Source of the DNA: Ectothiorhodospira marina
GTDB taxonomy: Bacteria; Pseudomonadota; Gammaproteobacteria; Ectothiorhodospirales; Ectothiorhodospiraceae
Reading direction: 5' to 3'
Assembly: GCF_900109495.1 (NCBI RefSeq)
Contig: NZ_FOAA01000003.1
Span: forward strand, 1 to 64,000
Length of the DNA: 64,000 nucleotides
Position numbers and translations under genes: made by a program. Below are positions 47,535 to 55,934 of the stretch, in pieces. The notes below the pieces were generated by a model that saw nothing but the letters and a program-made list of their open reading frames with translations, did not search any database and was not told the DNA's origin. Position 1 is the first letter of the stretch. Each line of letters begins with the position of its first letter.

Positions 47535-48230
47535 ATGCCCGACCGTTCCCCAATAGATACGCCCGCTGAACACATTGATGCCGCGCTTGCGCACAGCCGC
47601 TCTCGGCGCCGGTTCGGGCGTGCGCTGGCTGGCTCAGTGCCGCTCGCAATAATGACTCTGCATTCAAGGCCTCTACATGCCACTGCCATGGGAAGAAATT
47701 GCACCATCTCTGGCTGGACATCGGGCGGATCCCAGGGGCTCGATGGAAACTGCCATACGGAGTCCGTAGGCAATGTCAACTCCCGCTACTCCCAATTTGG
47801 CACCCATAGTGACAAGCTTCTGAGTGCCGAATTTGGTTTTCGCTTCTATACAGATCAAAACCTTACACAGGAGGCCACACTCGGCGATGCAGCCAAGCCA
47901 CAGGAGGGCATGTATTACGCCGAGGATCAGGAAGATTATGAAGCGACGGATGACACCATTTACACATGGACGGGCGCCGTGCTGCCTAACAGCGATCCCG
48001 TAAGGAAATTCCTGCGCTGGGGTGCAGCGGTGAGGTTGAATGAGCTAACATATGATTTCCAGGTGAGCCGTCAACATCACTCCGGCCAAATTGTTGGACA
48101 GGTACTCGGGAGCGGCATATATGTAACTTCGACTGGCATAACGCTGGACATGGATGACGTTACACGGTTTTTTCAAAACGTCATTGACAGCGAGCGCACG
48201 GATCAACACGTTTACATGCCCTCGTTGTAG
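47535..48230 (+). CDS. Putative secreted protein of unknown function
   Basis: A 231-residue protein I do not recognise. The N-terminus (1-28) is hydrophilic, then RSRRRFGRALAGSVPLAIM and HSRPLHATA look like a signal sequence with a twin-arginine-like start and cleavage near residue 50. The mature part holds two close cysteines (CTISGWTSGGSQGLDGNC) and alternating polar/aromatic stretches suggesting beta-structure. No transmembrane helix follows. It precedes the PqqD-like, HprK-related and nucleotidyltransferase genes on the same strand, so it may be their substrate or partner; that is inference. Confidence 0.55.
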   Translation: MPDRSPIDTPAEHIDAALAHSRSRRRFGRALAGSVPLAIMTLHSRPLHATAMGRNCTISGWTSGGSQGLDGNCHTESVGNVNSRYSQFGTHSDKLLSAEFGFRFYTDQNLTQEATLGDAAKPQEGMYYAEDQEDYEATDDTIYTWTGAVLPNSDPVRKFLRWGAAVRLNELTYDFQVSRQHHSGQIVGQVLGSGIYVTSTGITLDMDDVTRFFQNVIDSERTDQHVYMPSL

Positions 48231-48454
48231 ACTCTAGAATATCTGCCCACTGCGCGAGGAAATCTACTGACCGTCCTGGATGGCGGGACCAACAATAACA
48301 TTCTCAGAGGTTTCCATACCCCCCAGCGGGCGGATCGTGGTTAGCCTTGAGACAGCTGCTCTGATCAAGTACTCCGACGGCCTCAATCCAAGAGAGCTCC
48401 CGCAGGGGCAGCAACCCACCTCAAGCTACAACAGCCACCTACCGATTACGCCTC

Positions 48455-48766
48455 ATGGGCCGATCCGCCACCCCCCTGCCTATCCCCAAAGCATCCATAC
48501 CTCAAGGGTATCGGCTTACCCCTTATGGGGAACTGCGCCAGGCTGGCGACGTGATCATGGCCTTCCATGCGGGCTCGGGCAAGACCCACCTCATTTCCAA
48601 GATAGACACACATCCAGTCATGCCCCCCTCCACCGATCAACCCGGGCATAAGGAAAGCATCCTGGATAGTGCGCGCACGAACCCGACTGAAGCACTCCCC
48701 TTGGACGTTATCGAAACCCTTATCGACCTTAACATTATCGAAATCGCCCAAAATGACATTGGATGA
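48455..48766 (+). CDS. PqqD-like peptide chaperone (HPr-rel-A type)
   Basis: A 103-residue protein. GYRLTPYGELRQAGDVIMAF and HAGSGKTHLIS match the N-terminal half of PqqD-like proteins of the HPr-rel-A type, and ALPLDVIETLIDLNIIEI gives the C-terminal helix. PqqD proteins bind precursor peptides for modifying enzymes. The HprK-related gene overlaps its end by 14 nt. The start is uncertain: no clear ribosome site precedes ATG 48455. The 224 bp before it contain no gene I trust. Confidence 0.65.
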   Translation: MGRSATPLPIPKASIPQGYRLTPYGELRQAGDVIMAFHAGSGKTHLISKIDTHPVMPPSTDQPGHKESILDSARTNPTEALPLDVIETLIDLNIIEIAQNDIG

Positions 48767-49664
48767 CATTCCGGCGGAGCAACTCGAAGTCCACCTACAC
48801 CGAGGGGACCTGGTCATACAGACCGGGCCATTTCGAGCCCGAATCAGGTGCCGAATCCCCCGAGTCAAGGCAGACCTGAAGTTAATGTACGGCCACTTCC
48901 CTTGTGACATTTCGCCATCATTTGCAGATTTCGATATTTCTCTAAGCAAGGCGCCCTACCTGAGACGGTGGTATAAGCCCCAAGTCCTGTTCTTCGCAGA
49001 CCGGCAGTGCATTTTTAAGCCACTCCCCCTCTCACAGGCATTCCCGATGCTGGAGTGGGGGCTGAACTGGTGCATCGCCAATCAGACCACACACCACCTC
49101 ATCCTTCATGCCGCCTCGCTCGAGCGCCACGGGAGATCCTTGATAATGCCTGCCCCACCAGGCTCGGGGAAAAGTACGCTTTGTGCCGCGCTTTCCTGCC
49201 GCGGATGGCGTCTGCTCAGTGATGAGACAACCTTGCTTGAACTTGATGCTGCGAAGATCTCCGGACCTGCCAGACCCATAAGCTTGAAAAATGAATCAGT
49301 CCAGGTTATTCAAGAATTTTCAAAGGATGCCGTACTAACACCCCCGGTCCACGACACAATCAAAGGCAGCGTGGCTCACATGCGCCCGTCACGCGACAGC
49401 GCTCAAAGCGCTGGCGTGACCGCGTCACCTGGCCTTGTGATTTTTCCACGTTTTCAAAAAGGGGCTCCGCTACAAATCACCCCAACCCCTCGTAGCGCGG
49501 TCTTCGCGGGGCTCGTCAGGAACGCTTTTAACTTCACCGCCCTCGGTAGGACTGCATTCCATAGAATTGCGGATGTCGTAAGCCAATCTGAAGGCTATGA
49601 CATAATCTACAGCGACCTCGATGAGGTCATAGCGCAGATAGAGGAGCTGGCCCATGGATGGTAG
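48753..49664 (+). CDS. HprK-related kinase A
   Basis: A 303-residue P-loop protein related to the C-terminal domain of HPr kinase/phosphorylase. APPGSGKSTLCAAL (about 134-147) is the Walker A, and RLLSDETTLLEL (about 153-164) holds the conserved Asp that aligns with the HprK metal/catalytic region. A helical/beta N-terminal domain of about 115 residues precedes it. Such proteins occur with PqqD-like and nucleotidyltransferase genes, often in genomes with exosortases; substrate unknown. The ATG at 48753 lies inside the end of the PqqD-like gene, and the next gene overlaps its stop by 11 nt. Confidence 0.8.
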   Translation: MTLDDIPAEQLEVHLHRGDLVIQTGPFRARIRCRIPRVKADLKLMYGHFPCDISPSFADFDISLSKAPYLRRWYKPQVLFFADRQCIFKPLPLSQAFPMLEWGLNWCIANQTTHHLILHAASLERHGRSLIMPAPPGSGKSTLCAALSCRGWRLLSDETTLLELDAAKISGPARPISLKNESVQVIQEFSKDAVLTPPVHDTIKGSVAHMRPSRDSAQSAGVTASPGLVIFPRFQKGAPLQITPTPRSAVFAGLVRNAFNFTALGRTAFHRIADVVSQSEGYDIIYSDLDEVIAQIEELAHGW

Positions 49665-50730
49665 CGCTGCCCTAAGGGAAGCTTTAACACACCCCGAAAG
49701 CATACTCCAAAGAACTGGCGAGGAGCTCGGCCAGCTTTTAGCGGCGGCGCGCGAAGCGGGCATGCTGGGAACCCTTTGGCACCTCGCACAAATCCATGAC
49801 ATTGACGAAACCATCCCGGAGGCATTGGCGCGACACTTGCGGGGCGGCTTCATCCGATCAGAACACAACACTGAAGCGTTACGCTGGGAGCTGGAAACAC
49901 TCCAAAACACGCTGTTAAACAAACTACCGGCGCCCATTGCACTCAAAGGCAGTGCCTACCTTCTGAGGCAGCTACCTAATGCGCCAGGAAGAATCTCGCA
50001 AGACATCGACTTAATGTACCCCTCATCACAGGTAGAAGCTGCCGAGGAACTCCTGCAGTTCGAGGGCTGGACAACAACGCACCACGATGATTACGACCAG
50101 CGTTACTATCGGGAGTGGATGCACGAACTACCACCACTCCAGCATAAGGTCCGAGGCACCACCATAGACCTGCACCACAACATCCTGCCAAGAACCTTCA
50201 AGGTCCGCATCAATCCGCAACGCCTTTGGGAGCACTCACTCCCAGCCCCACTTCCATGGCGTTATCGGTTATTGTGCGATGAGCACATGGTACTGCACTG
50301 CGTATGCCATCTCTTCTCCGAAACGGATTGGGCACGCAGCATCAGGGATTTATATGACATCAAGGTGCTCATTGAGCATTTCCAGCAGACTGAAGGCGAT
50401 GGCTTTATTGATCGACTTATCCACGAAGCGGAAGCCCTGGGGTTAAGCTGGATACTGGAGCGAGCACTCACGCTCGCCGCATCAGCGCTGCATCTGGCCC
50501 TACCGGAGCGCGCATGGCAGCCGCTTAAGCCACACCAGCCATCCGCGATCACCCGGCCCCTGGAACGCAGCATCTATCTGCATGGCATCAACACCCATGC
50601 CACCGATAGCCCCGCACGAGACACCTTTGCCCAGGCGGCATTATTCGTACGCGGCCATTACCTGAAGATGCCCCTTCCTTTACTTGTGAAACATCTAACC
50701 CACAAGGCCCTCACGAAAACACCTGACTGA
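49654..50730 (+). CDS. Nucleotidyltransferase family protein (NTP_transf_5 type)
   Basis: A 358-residue protein. ALKGSAYLL (Lys98-Gly99) and RISQDIDLMYP (Asp117, Asp119) form the nucleotidyltransferase site, and GTTIDLHHNI supplies a third acidic residue. Helical segments make up the ends. The family regularly accompanies HprK-related kinase A. With the kinase and PqqD-like genes it forms an overlapping three-gene unit; it may adenylylate or otherwise tag the substrate handled by the other two. Confidence 0.82.
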   Translation: MDGSAALREALTHPESILQRTGEELGQLLAAAREAGMLGTLWHLAQIHDIDETIPEALARHLRGGFIRSEHNTEALRWELETLQNTLLNKLPAPIALKGSAYLLRQLPNAPGRISQDIDLMYPSSQVEAAEELLQFEGWTTTHHDDYDQRYYREWMHELPPLQHKVRGTTIDLHHNILPRTFKVRINPQRLWEHSLPAPLPWRYRLLCDEHMVLHCVCHLFSETDWARSIRDLYDIKVLIEHFQQTEGDGFIDRLIHEAEALGLSWILERALTLAASALHLALPERAWQPLKPHQPSAITRPLERSIYLHGINTHATDSPARDTFAQAALFVRGHYLKMPLPLLVKHLTHKALTKTPD

Positions 50731-50753
50731 CCAGGTCGGCATGGGAAAAAATC

Positions 50754-52358
50754 CTAATCTTGCCCCACGTGGGTCGCTGGCTTCGTTATCCCTTTATCGC
50801 GAACAAACCCCGAGTCCGCTGGCTCAATTCCCGGATATTTGCTTGCCCGCTTAAAACTGGCATGCCGGGGCACCTCACCCCGCTCCAGTGACCGAGCAGG
50901 TCCCTCCCATGACACACGGGCCTGCTCCATGCCCCCCTGCAACCCCCACCACAGCGCGGCACAAAGCTGCCAACCCAACCATGCAGCGGCTGCAGCAATC
51001 CAGACCGTGGTAGGGTCCGGGCGCAAGCCTGCCATGAACAGCTTGCCACCCTCCATCCCCACGGCAAGCACCCATGCCAGCACGACCGCACTCCATAACC
51101 CTCGTTGAGGCGTGTTCCGCCGGTGGCCCCAGCCCCACAACCACACGCCGACCCCCACCGGCAGATACATGATCACATGAAAGATCAAACTGCCAATCGC
51201 CACCGCCTCGGGTACCATGTAGTGGTACCAGAACGGCAAAAACCGCACCGACTCCCACTTGGCGAGCACCGAACGGGTCTCCAGGGCGAAACCCTCGCCC
51301 CCAAGGTTGATCACCACCAGAAGCGAAATAAAAGGCACCAGGAGCATCACCACCAGCGCGCGCGCCCAGGACCGCAGACGATCAGGATTGAAACACTTGC
51401 GCGCAGCAAAAAGCCCAAAACCTACCACCACCCCCAGCGCACGGAATAAGCCCGAACCACCCTCGGCCACTCCCGACACTGTCAAAAACTGCCCCAACTC
51501 GATCAACAAGCCAAACGCCAACGAGGCGACCAACACCAGGGAGAAGGCCCCAAACCCGGTCAACCCCGGTAATCGCATCAACAGCCACCACCCGAGCAAT
51601 ATCCCCAAGGGCGCCGTCATCACCATGGCCACGCCGCGCAGGATCCACCACTCGCCTCCCGCCCCGCTGGAGGCTGGCGACCGCCAGAGCCCCCAGTGGT
51701 CCGTCGCCAGCTTGCCAGCCACCTCCCCCAAGGACACTATAAAGTCCCAGGGAAGCCATGCTGCCAGCGCATAGGCCCCCGCATACAAAACCAGTGCCCA
51801 CCACAGCGCGACGTCCCCGCCCTGGCGGAGCGTTGCAACCCCTCGCAAAACCGGACCCGACAGCGCGTACCAGGCGAAAACACCCAATACGCCCCCCATC
51901 AGGTTGCCACTCATATCCAGCAGCGAAGGCTCCCGCCGGGGTAGCCAGAATTGCAGAAACTCAACGGTTGCCGTGGTGGCCAGCGCCAACAGGGCCACGA
52001 ACACCCCCACCCAGAACCGTGCCACAACCCCTCGTGCATAACCCGACAACCAGGCCGTCCAGAACAGCCCCAGCGGCACGAACATGACAATGTTGGCGAC
52101 CCATTGCTGCCGCACCGAGGCGCTCATCTGCGGGACCGTCATACTGGTGAAATGCGACCAGGCCTGCGCAACACTCTGATTACCGAACTCGAAAGGCATC
52201 AGAGTGGCATAAAGCACTACCAGCAACGAAGCCCATGCGGCCACTGCCAGTTTGGCCTGAATCGAGAAGACTGCGGACAATGAGACAACCCTCAACGACC
52301 GTGAAAAAAGGGCACGCGCATCCCGCAGGACCACATGCAAGGTAGGAGGCGCACCCAA
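50754..52358 (-). CDS. VanZ-family polytopic membrane protein
   Basis: About 534 residues with some 12 hydrophobic segments. NIVMFVPLGLFWTAW, ATTATVEFLQFWLPRREPSL and LDMSGNLMGGVLGV form the VanZ signature, and a second, weaker VanZ-like half follows (LLIELGQFLTVSGVAEGGSG). A hydrophilic C-terminal tail of about 60 residues ends it. VanZ proteins are common in exosortase and polysaccharide loci; function is not defined. No ATG is available before the first helix: TTG 52358 gives the longest form, but a TTG near 52280 with AGGG upstream is as likely. Convergent with the nucleotidyltransferase. Confidence 0.8.
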   Translation of the reverse strand: MGAPPTLHVVLRDARALFSRSLRVVSLSAVFSIQAKLAVAAWASLLVVLYATLMPFEFGNQSVAQAWSHFTSMTVPQMSASVRQQWVANIVMFVPLGLFWTAWLSGYARGVVARFWVGVFVALLALATTATVEFLQFWLPRREPSLLDMSGNLMGGVLGVFAWYALSGPVLRGVATLRQGGDVALWWALVLYAGAYALAAWLPWDFIVSLGEVAGKLATDHWGLWRSPASSGAGGEWWILRGVAMVMTAPLGILLGWWLLMRLPGLTGFGAFSLVLVASLAFGLLIELGQFLTVSGVAEGGSGLFRALGVVVGFGLFAARKCFNPDRLRSWARALVVMLLVPFISLLVVINLGGEGFALETRSVLAKWESVRFLPFWYHYMVPEAVAIGSLIFHVIMYLPVGVGVWLWGWGHRRNTPQRGLWSAVVLAWVLAVGMEGGKLFMAGLRPDPTTVWIAAAAAWLGWQLCAALWWGLQGGMEQARVSWEGPARSLERGEVPRHASFKRASKYPGIEPADSGFVRDKGITKPATHVGQD

Positions 52359-52464
52359 GATGGGCGGTCATTCAATCTTGCAACAGAAACGCATGGATAT
52401 TCCAATTGATTTCGATGCCCACACCCACCACAATCGCAAGACCATCCCGAAAGCGGCCAAAGTG

Positions 52465-55242
52465 ATGAGCGCTCTTCGCATCAGCCTGTTCCTCTTGCTG
52501 GCAGCACTGTTGTCACTGAGTTGCGCTGCGGCGGATGCCAATTCCCTGGAAGTCCGCGATGATAGCGCCCTTCGGGAGGCCCTTCGAGACGCCGCCCCAG
52601 GCGACACAATCACACTCTTCCCCGGTGACTACTTCCTGCCCAGCCTTACACTCAGACAATCGGGGGAAAGCAACGCCCCCATCGTGTTGGAATCCCTCAT
52701 CCCCGGAGCCGCGCGACTCTGGAGCAACCACACCACGCAGCTGAAAATTTACGGTGCCCATTGGCACATTATCGGCCTGGATTTTCAAGGCGGTCACAAC
52801 ACCCACCATGCCCTGCACATCGTGGCTGAGGCACACCACGTACGCATTGAAGGCAATCGCTTCCAGAACTTTCACGCCGCCATCAAAGCCAACGGCGAGG
52901 GCACACCCCGCACCTTTCCCGATGAGGTTCGGGTGACCCGCAATGTCTTTGTCAACGACTACCCGCGTGACAATGACTCACCCGTGGTCCCCATCGACAT
53001 CGTCGGTGGCAAGAACTGGCACGTGACGGAGAATTTCATTGCCGATATCGCTCACGCCCCCCACCACACGGTTCGCAACACCAGCGCCGGATTTGTCAAA
53101 GGAGGTGCTCAGAGTGCCGCCTTCGACAGCAACCTGGTGATCTGCGAGTGGCGTCATGCGGGGGGCCAACGTATCGGCCTCTCATTCGGCGGCGGCGGCA
53201 CAGGCCAAGGCCTTTTCGATTCCCGAGGAACCGGCAACTGCCAAAACGACTGCCCAGAGGCCATTGACAGTCGGATGACCAACAACATCATCCTGAACTG
53301 CCCGAACGAACCGGGCATCTACCTCAACCGAGCCCGTGACGCCCTCGTCGCCAACAACACCATCTACAACGCCTACGGCATCCAGGCTCGCTTTCCACAG
53401 ACCCAAGCCCAAGTGAGAGATAACCTGCTTACCGGCACCATCTGGGAGCGTGATGGCGGCCACGCGGAACTCATAGGGAATCAGACCACCGGCTGGTTTG
53501 CCCAGGCCAGCTATCTGCCCGTGATCCAGGGGCGCATTCAGGCACGGCATGTGGGCGCACAAACTCCCGCACCTTCCTGGCTGGATCGCATATCAATGTT
53601 CTTGACCGGCGCACTCGGAAACCTCTTGGCCAGCCTGGGGAATACCGCGTTCGGCAAGGGTTTGGACCGCTTTGAACAATGGTTTCTGGCACCACAGATG
53701 GGTGACCTGAGGCTAAGCGATGGTGGAGACTTGGTGGCCAAGGGCAGCAGGGACAATGATGTCACACACGACTTCTGCGGGCAGCGCCGATCCACGCCGG
53801 TGGATGTGGGCGCCATTGAGTACAAGGCAGGCGAATGCGATCTAACGGCTGAACTGGAGAGGCGGCATGGGCACCTCTTCACCTCACTGCTGGCATCCCC
53901 AGAGCCGGCGCGGCCGGACAGGACTACAACGAACCTCGATACGGCCCACGTCCTCACCACGCCCCTACCCCAGCGCTTACTCCACGCGACTCCGGACAAC
54001 TACCGTGACAGGGTCGCCACACTGCAACCCGGCGACCATCTCCACCTGGCCGCTGGCACCTATCCACGCAACCTGCGCCTGCACAACATCAAGGGCACAC
54101 CCGAGGCCCCAATCATCATCACGGGTCCGGAGCAAGGGGAACCGGCAGTTTTTCGCGGGCGCGACGGCGAAAATACCATCAGCCTCGCGCGCACGGCCTA
54201 TGTCACATTGCGTTACCTGACCCTGGATGGACAAGGACGCAATGCAGCAGGCGTCGTTCTGGAAGCACATGGGCATTACGCGCACCATATCACCCTCGAA
54301 CACCTCACCATCAAAAACTACGACGCCTCGCAGGGCCACACCGGCATCACCACGCGCGCATCGGCCTGGGACTGGACCATCCGAAACAACCATATCCACG
54401 ACGTGGGCACCGGCCTCTACCTAGGGCGTCCCGACGGCAGCGCACCATTCATTGGTGGCCTTATCGAAGGCAATGCCATCCAGCGGACACCGGGCTACAA
54501 CATGCAGATCAAGCACCAGAACATGCGTGACCGGCTCCCGGACATCCCGACCCAAGCCAGGCAGACCATCATCCGCCACAACCTCTTCAGCAAGGCCGAG
54601 CGAGCCAGTAGCGGCCCGTCAGCACGCCCCAACCTGCTGGTGGGCCATTGGCCGCCGGAGGGACCGGGGCGCCATGATAGCTACCTGATCTACGGCAACC
54701 TGTTCCACGAAAACCCCCACGAGCGCCTATTTCAGGGAGAAGGGAGTGTTGCGCTTTACAATAATCTGCTCTTCAACAGCCACGGCGACGGGCTCATCAT
54801 CAGGCCCCACAACGACGTACCCAAGGCGATTCACATCCTGCAAAACACCCTGGTCACCGCAGGCACCGGTATACACGTCACCGGTGCTGATCCGGATTAC
54901 CCACAGCAGATTTCCGGCAATGCCATCTTCTCGCCCCATACCATTCGCGCACCGGGCTCTATCGACACTCGCCAGAACTTCACAGCCTCCCTGGACGAAG
55001 CCGGGGCAGAACTGAATCATCTTGATTCGCGCCTAGCCCACCTGAACCTCTATCCTCAGCCTGGTTCGCTGGCGCGCCCGCAACAAGGAGCCCTGCCGAA
55101 TCATCTCCCTCACCTATTACACGACTACAACCACCGGCCCCGTGAGGGCTCATTCTGGGGAGCATTTGATGCCACAAAGCCGATGAACCCGGGCCGGGCA
55201 GATGGCGTGGGGCCTTCGATCCCCGGCTGCCAACACTGCTGA
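52465..55242 (+). CDS. Large lipoprotein with two right-handed parallel beta-helix modules
   Basis: A 925-residue protein. MSALRISLFLLLAALLSLSC is a lipoprotein signal with Cys at the lipobox, so it is probably outer-membrane anchored. Two modules follow. The first (about residues 25-460) begins LREALRDAAPGDTITLFPGDY, and the second (about 505-890) begins YRDRVATLQPGDHLHLAAGT. Both have many short NxF/NNTI turns of parallel beta-helices, like chondroitinase-B/alginate-lyase-type PL6 proteins. It may bind or cut the polysaccharide made by neighbouring genes; catalytic residues were not established. Earlier in-frame ATGs (52360, 52393) would hide the signal. Confidence 0.75.
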   Translation: MSALRISLFLLLAALLSLSCAAADANSLEVRDDSALREALRDAAPGDTITLFPGDYFLPSLTLRQSGESNAPIVLESLIPGAARLWSNHTTQLKIYGAHWHIIGLDFQGGHNTHHALHIVAEAHHVRIEGNRFQNFHAAIKANGEGTPRTFPDEVRVTRNVFVNDYPRDNDSPVVPIDIVGGKNWHVTENFIADIAHAPHHTVRNTSAGFVKGGAQSAAFDSNLVICEWRHAGGQRIGLSFGGGGTGQGLFDSRGTGNCQNDCPEAIDSRMTNNIILNCPNEPGIYLNRARDALVANNTIYNAYGIQARFPQTQAQVRDNLLTGTIWERDGGHAELIGNQTTGWFAQASYLPVIQGRIQARHVGAQTPAPSWLDRISMFLTGALGNLLASLGNTAFGKGLDRFEQWFLAPQMGDLRLSDGGDLVAKGSRDNDVTHDFCGQRRSTPVDVGAIEYKAGECDLTAELERRHGHLFTSLLASPEPARPDRTTTNLDTAHVLTTPLPQRLLHATPDNYRDRVATLQPGDHLHLAAGTYPRNLRLHNIKGTPEAPIIITGPEQGEPAVFRGRDGENTISLARTAYVTLRYLTLDGQGRNAAGVVLEAHGHYAHHITLEHLTIKNYDASQGHTGITTRASAWDWTIRNNHIHDVGTGLYLGRPDGSAPFIGGLIEGNAIQRTPGYNMQIKHQNMRDRLPDIPTQARQTIIRHNLFSKAERASSGPSARPNLLVGHWPPEGPGRHDSYLIYGNLFHENPHERLFQGEGSVALYNNLLFNSHGDGLIIRPHNDVPKAIHILQNTLVTAGTGIHVTGADPDYPQQISGNAIFSPHTIRAPGSIDTRQNFTASLDEAGAELNHLDSRLAHLNLYPQPGSLARPQQGALPNHLPHLLHDYNHRPREGSFWGAFDATKPMNPGRADGVGPSIPGCQHC

Positions 55243-55268
55243 ATTAGCCCTCTTTAACGAGCTAACCC

Positions 55269-55934
55269 TTGCAGAACACCATTACACAAAGACTCAAAGC
55301 CCCTCTACGCCACATTAGGCGGCGATATAACATCACCACTTACCGCATTTATGCCTTGTCCGTCGAAGACATCAAGGTGCCGAGATTTTTAGCGCGGTCA
55401 CACGTCAGGCAGCTACACCCAACCGATCCCGCGCTGTCGCAAATACCACGCACCCAAGAGGAAATCGCCTATCGCTTCCAATGCAAAGGGACCTGCATCG
55501 GAGAGGCTCCTCCTTCTTCCACGAGCCTCAACGGGTATCTCTGGTTGCTGGAAGCTCCTTACACCGAGCCGGAGCACCGTTGCACGCTCATCCTGCCGCC
55601 GAACACGGCCATGGACGTGGACGTTTATATCGCGCGCCACGCGCGCGGTAGCCTGACTTTCGCAAGACTCTGGGCCGAAGCTTCTGTGGTACTCAAGCAA
55701 AAGGGCCTACGCGCGAGTATCTGCCGCATCGACACTCGCAACAAGACCTCCATAAAGGCACACGAGCGACTGGGCGCACGATCGATCGGATGGCAGACCT
55801 TCCTATGCCTGGGACCGCTCGAGGTCATGTGTTGCAGGTTGCCGCCATACCTCTCCGTAACCACACGGGCGTCGCCCGTACCACAAATACAAATACCAAC
55901 GCCTCCTGGGAAAGCATCATCTCCCTTTGATTAG
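55269..55934 (+). CDS. GNAT-like acetyltransferase-family protein
   Basis: A 221-residue protein. The segment IARHARGSLTFARLWAEASV and following LKQKGLRASICRIDTRNKTS then KAHERLGARSIGWQTFL follow the GNAT pattern (beta4-alpha3-beta5 and a xxxNxxS-like turn). The first 100 residues are more variable. The start appears to be TTG 55269; no ATG fits. Its last 18 bases overlap the 3' end of the convergent CelD-like gene. In this setting it may modify a sugar or peptide of the surface polymer. Confidence 0.6.
   Translation: MQNTITQRLKAPLRHIRRRYNITTYRIYALSVEDIKVPRFLARSHVRQLHPTDPALSQIPRTQEEIAYRFQCKGTCIGEAPPSSTSLNGYLWLLEAPYTEPEHRCTLILPPNTAMDVDVYIARHARGSLTFARLWAEASVVLKQKGLRASICRIDTRNKTSIKAHERLGARSIGWQTFLCLGPLEVMCCRLPPYLSVTTRASPVPQIQIPTPPGKASSPFD

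Noticed and set aside
46894-47556. A 220-codon frame from the dead mazF into the secreted-protein gene
   Set aside because: Only its first 17 codons match MazF; the rest crosses structured non-coding DNA and overlaps the next gene.
48280-48651. A 123-codon frame before and across the PqqD-like gene
   Set aside because: Its second half overlaps the PqqD-like gene in another frame and turns into low-complexity His/Pro sequence. The first 45 codons look more protein-like but match nothing I know.
50754-52358. VanZ-family gene considered as a glycopeptide-resistance gene
   Set aside because: No vanA/H/X or regulator genes are nearby; VanZ-fold proteins are common in polysaccharide loci.
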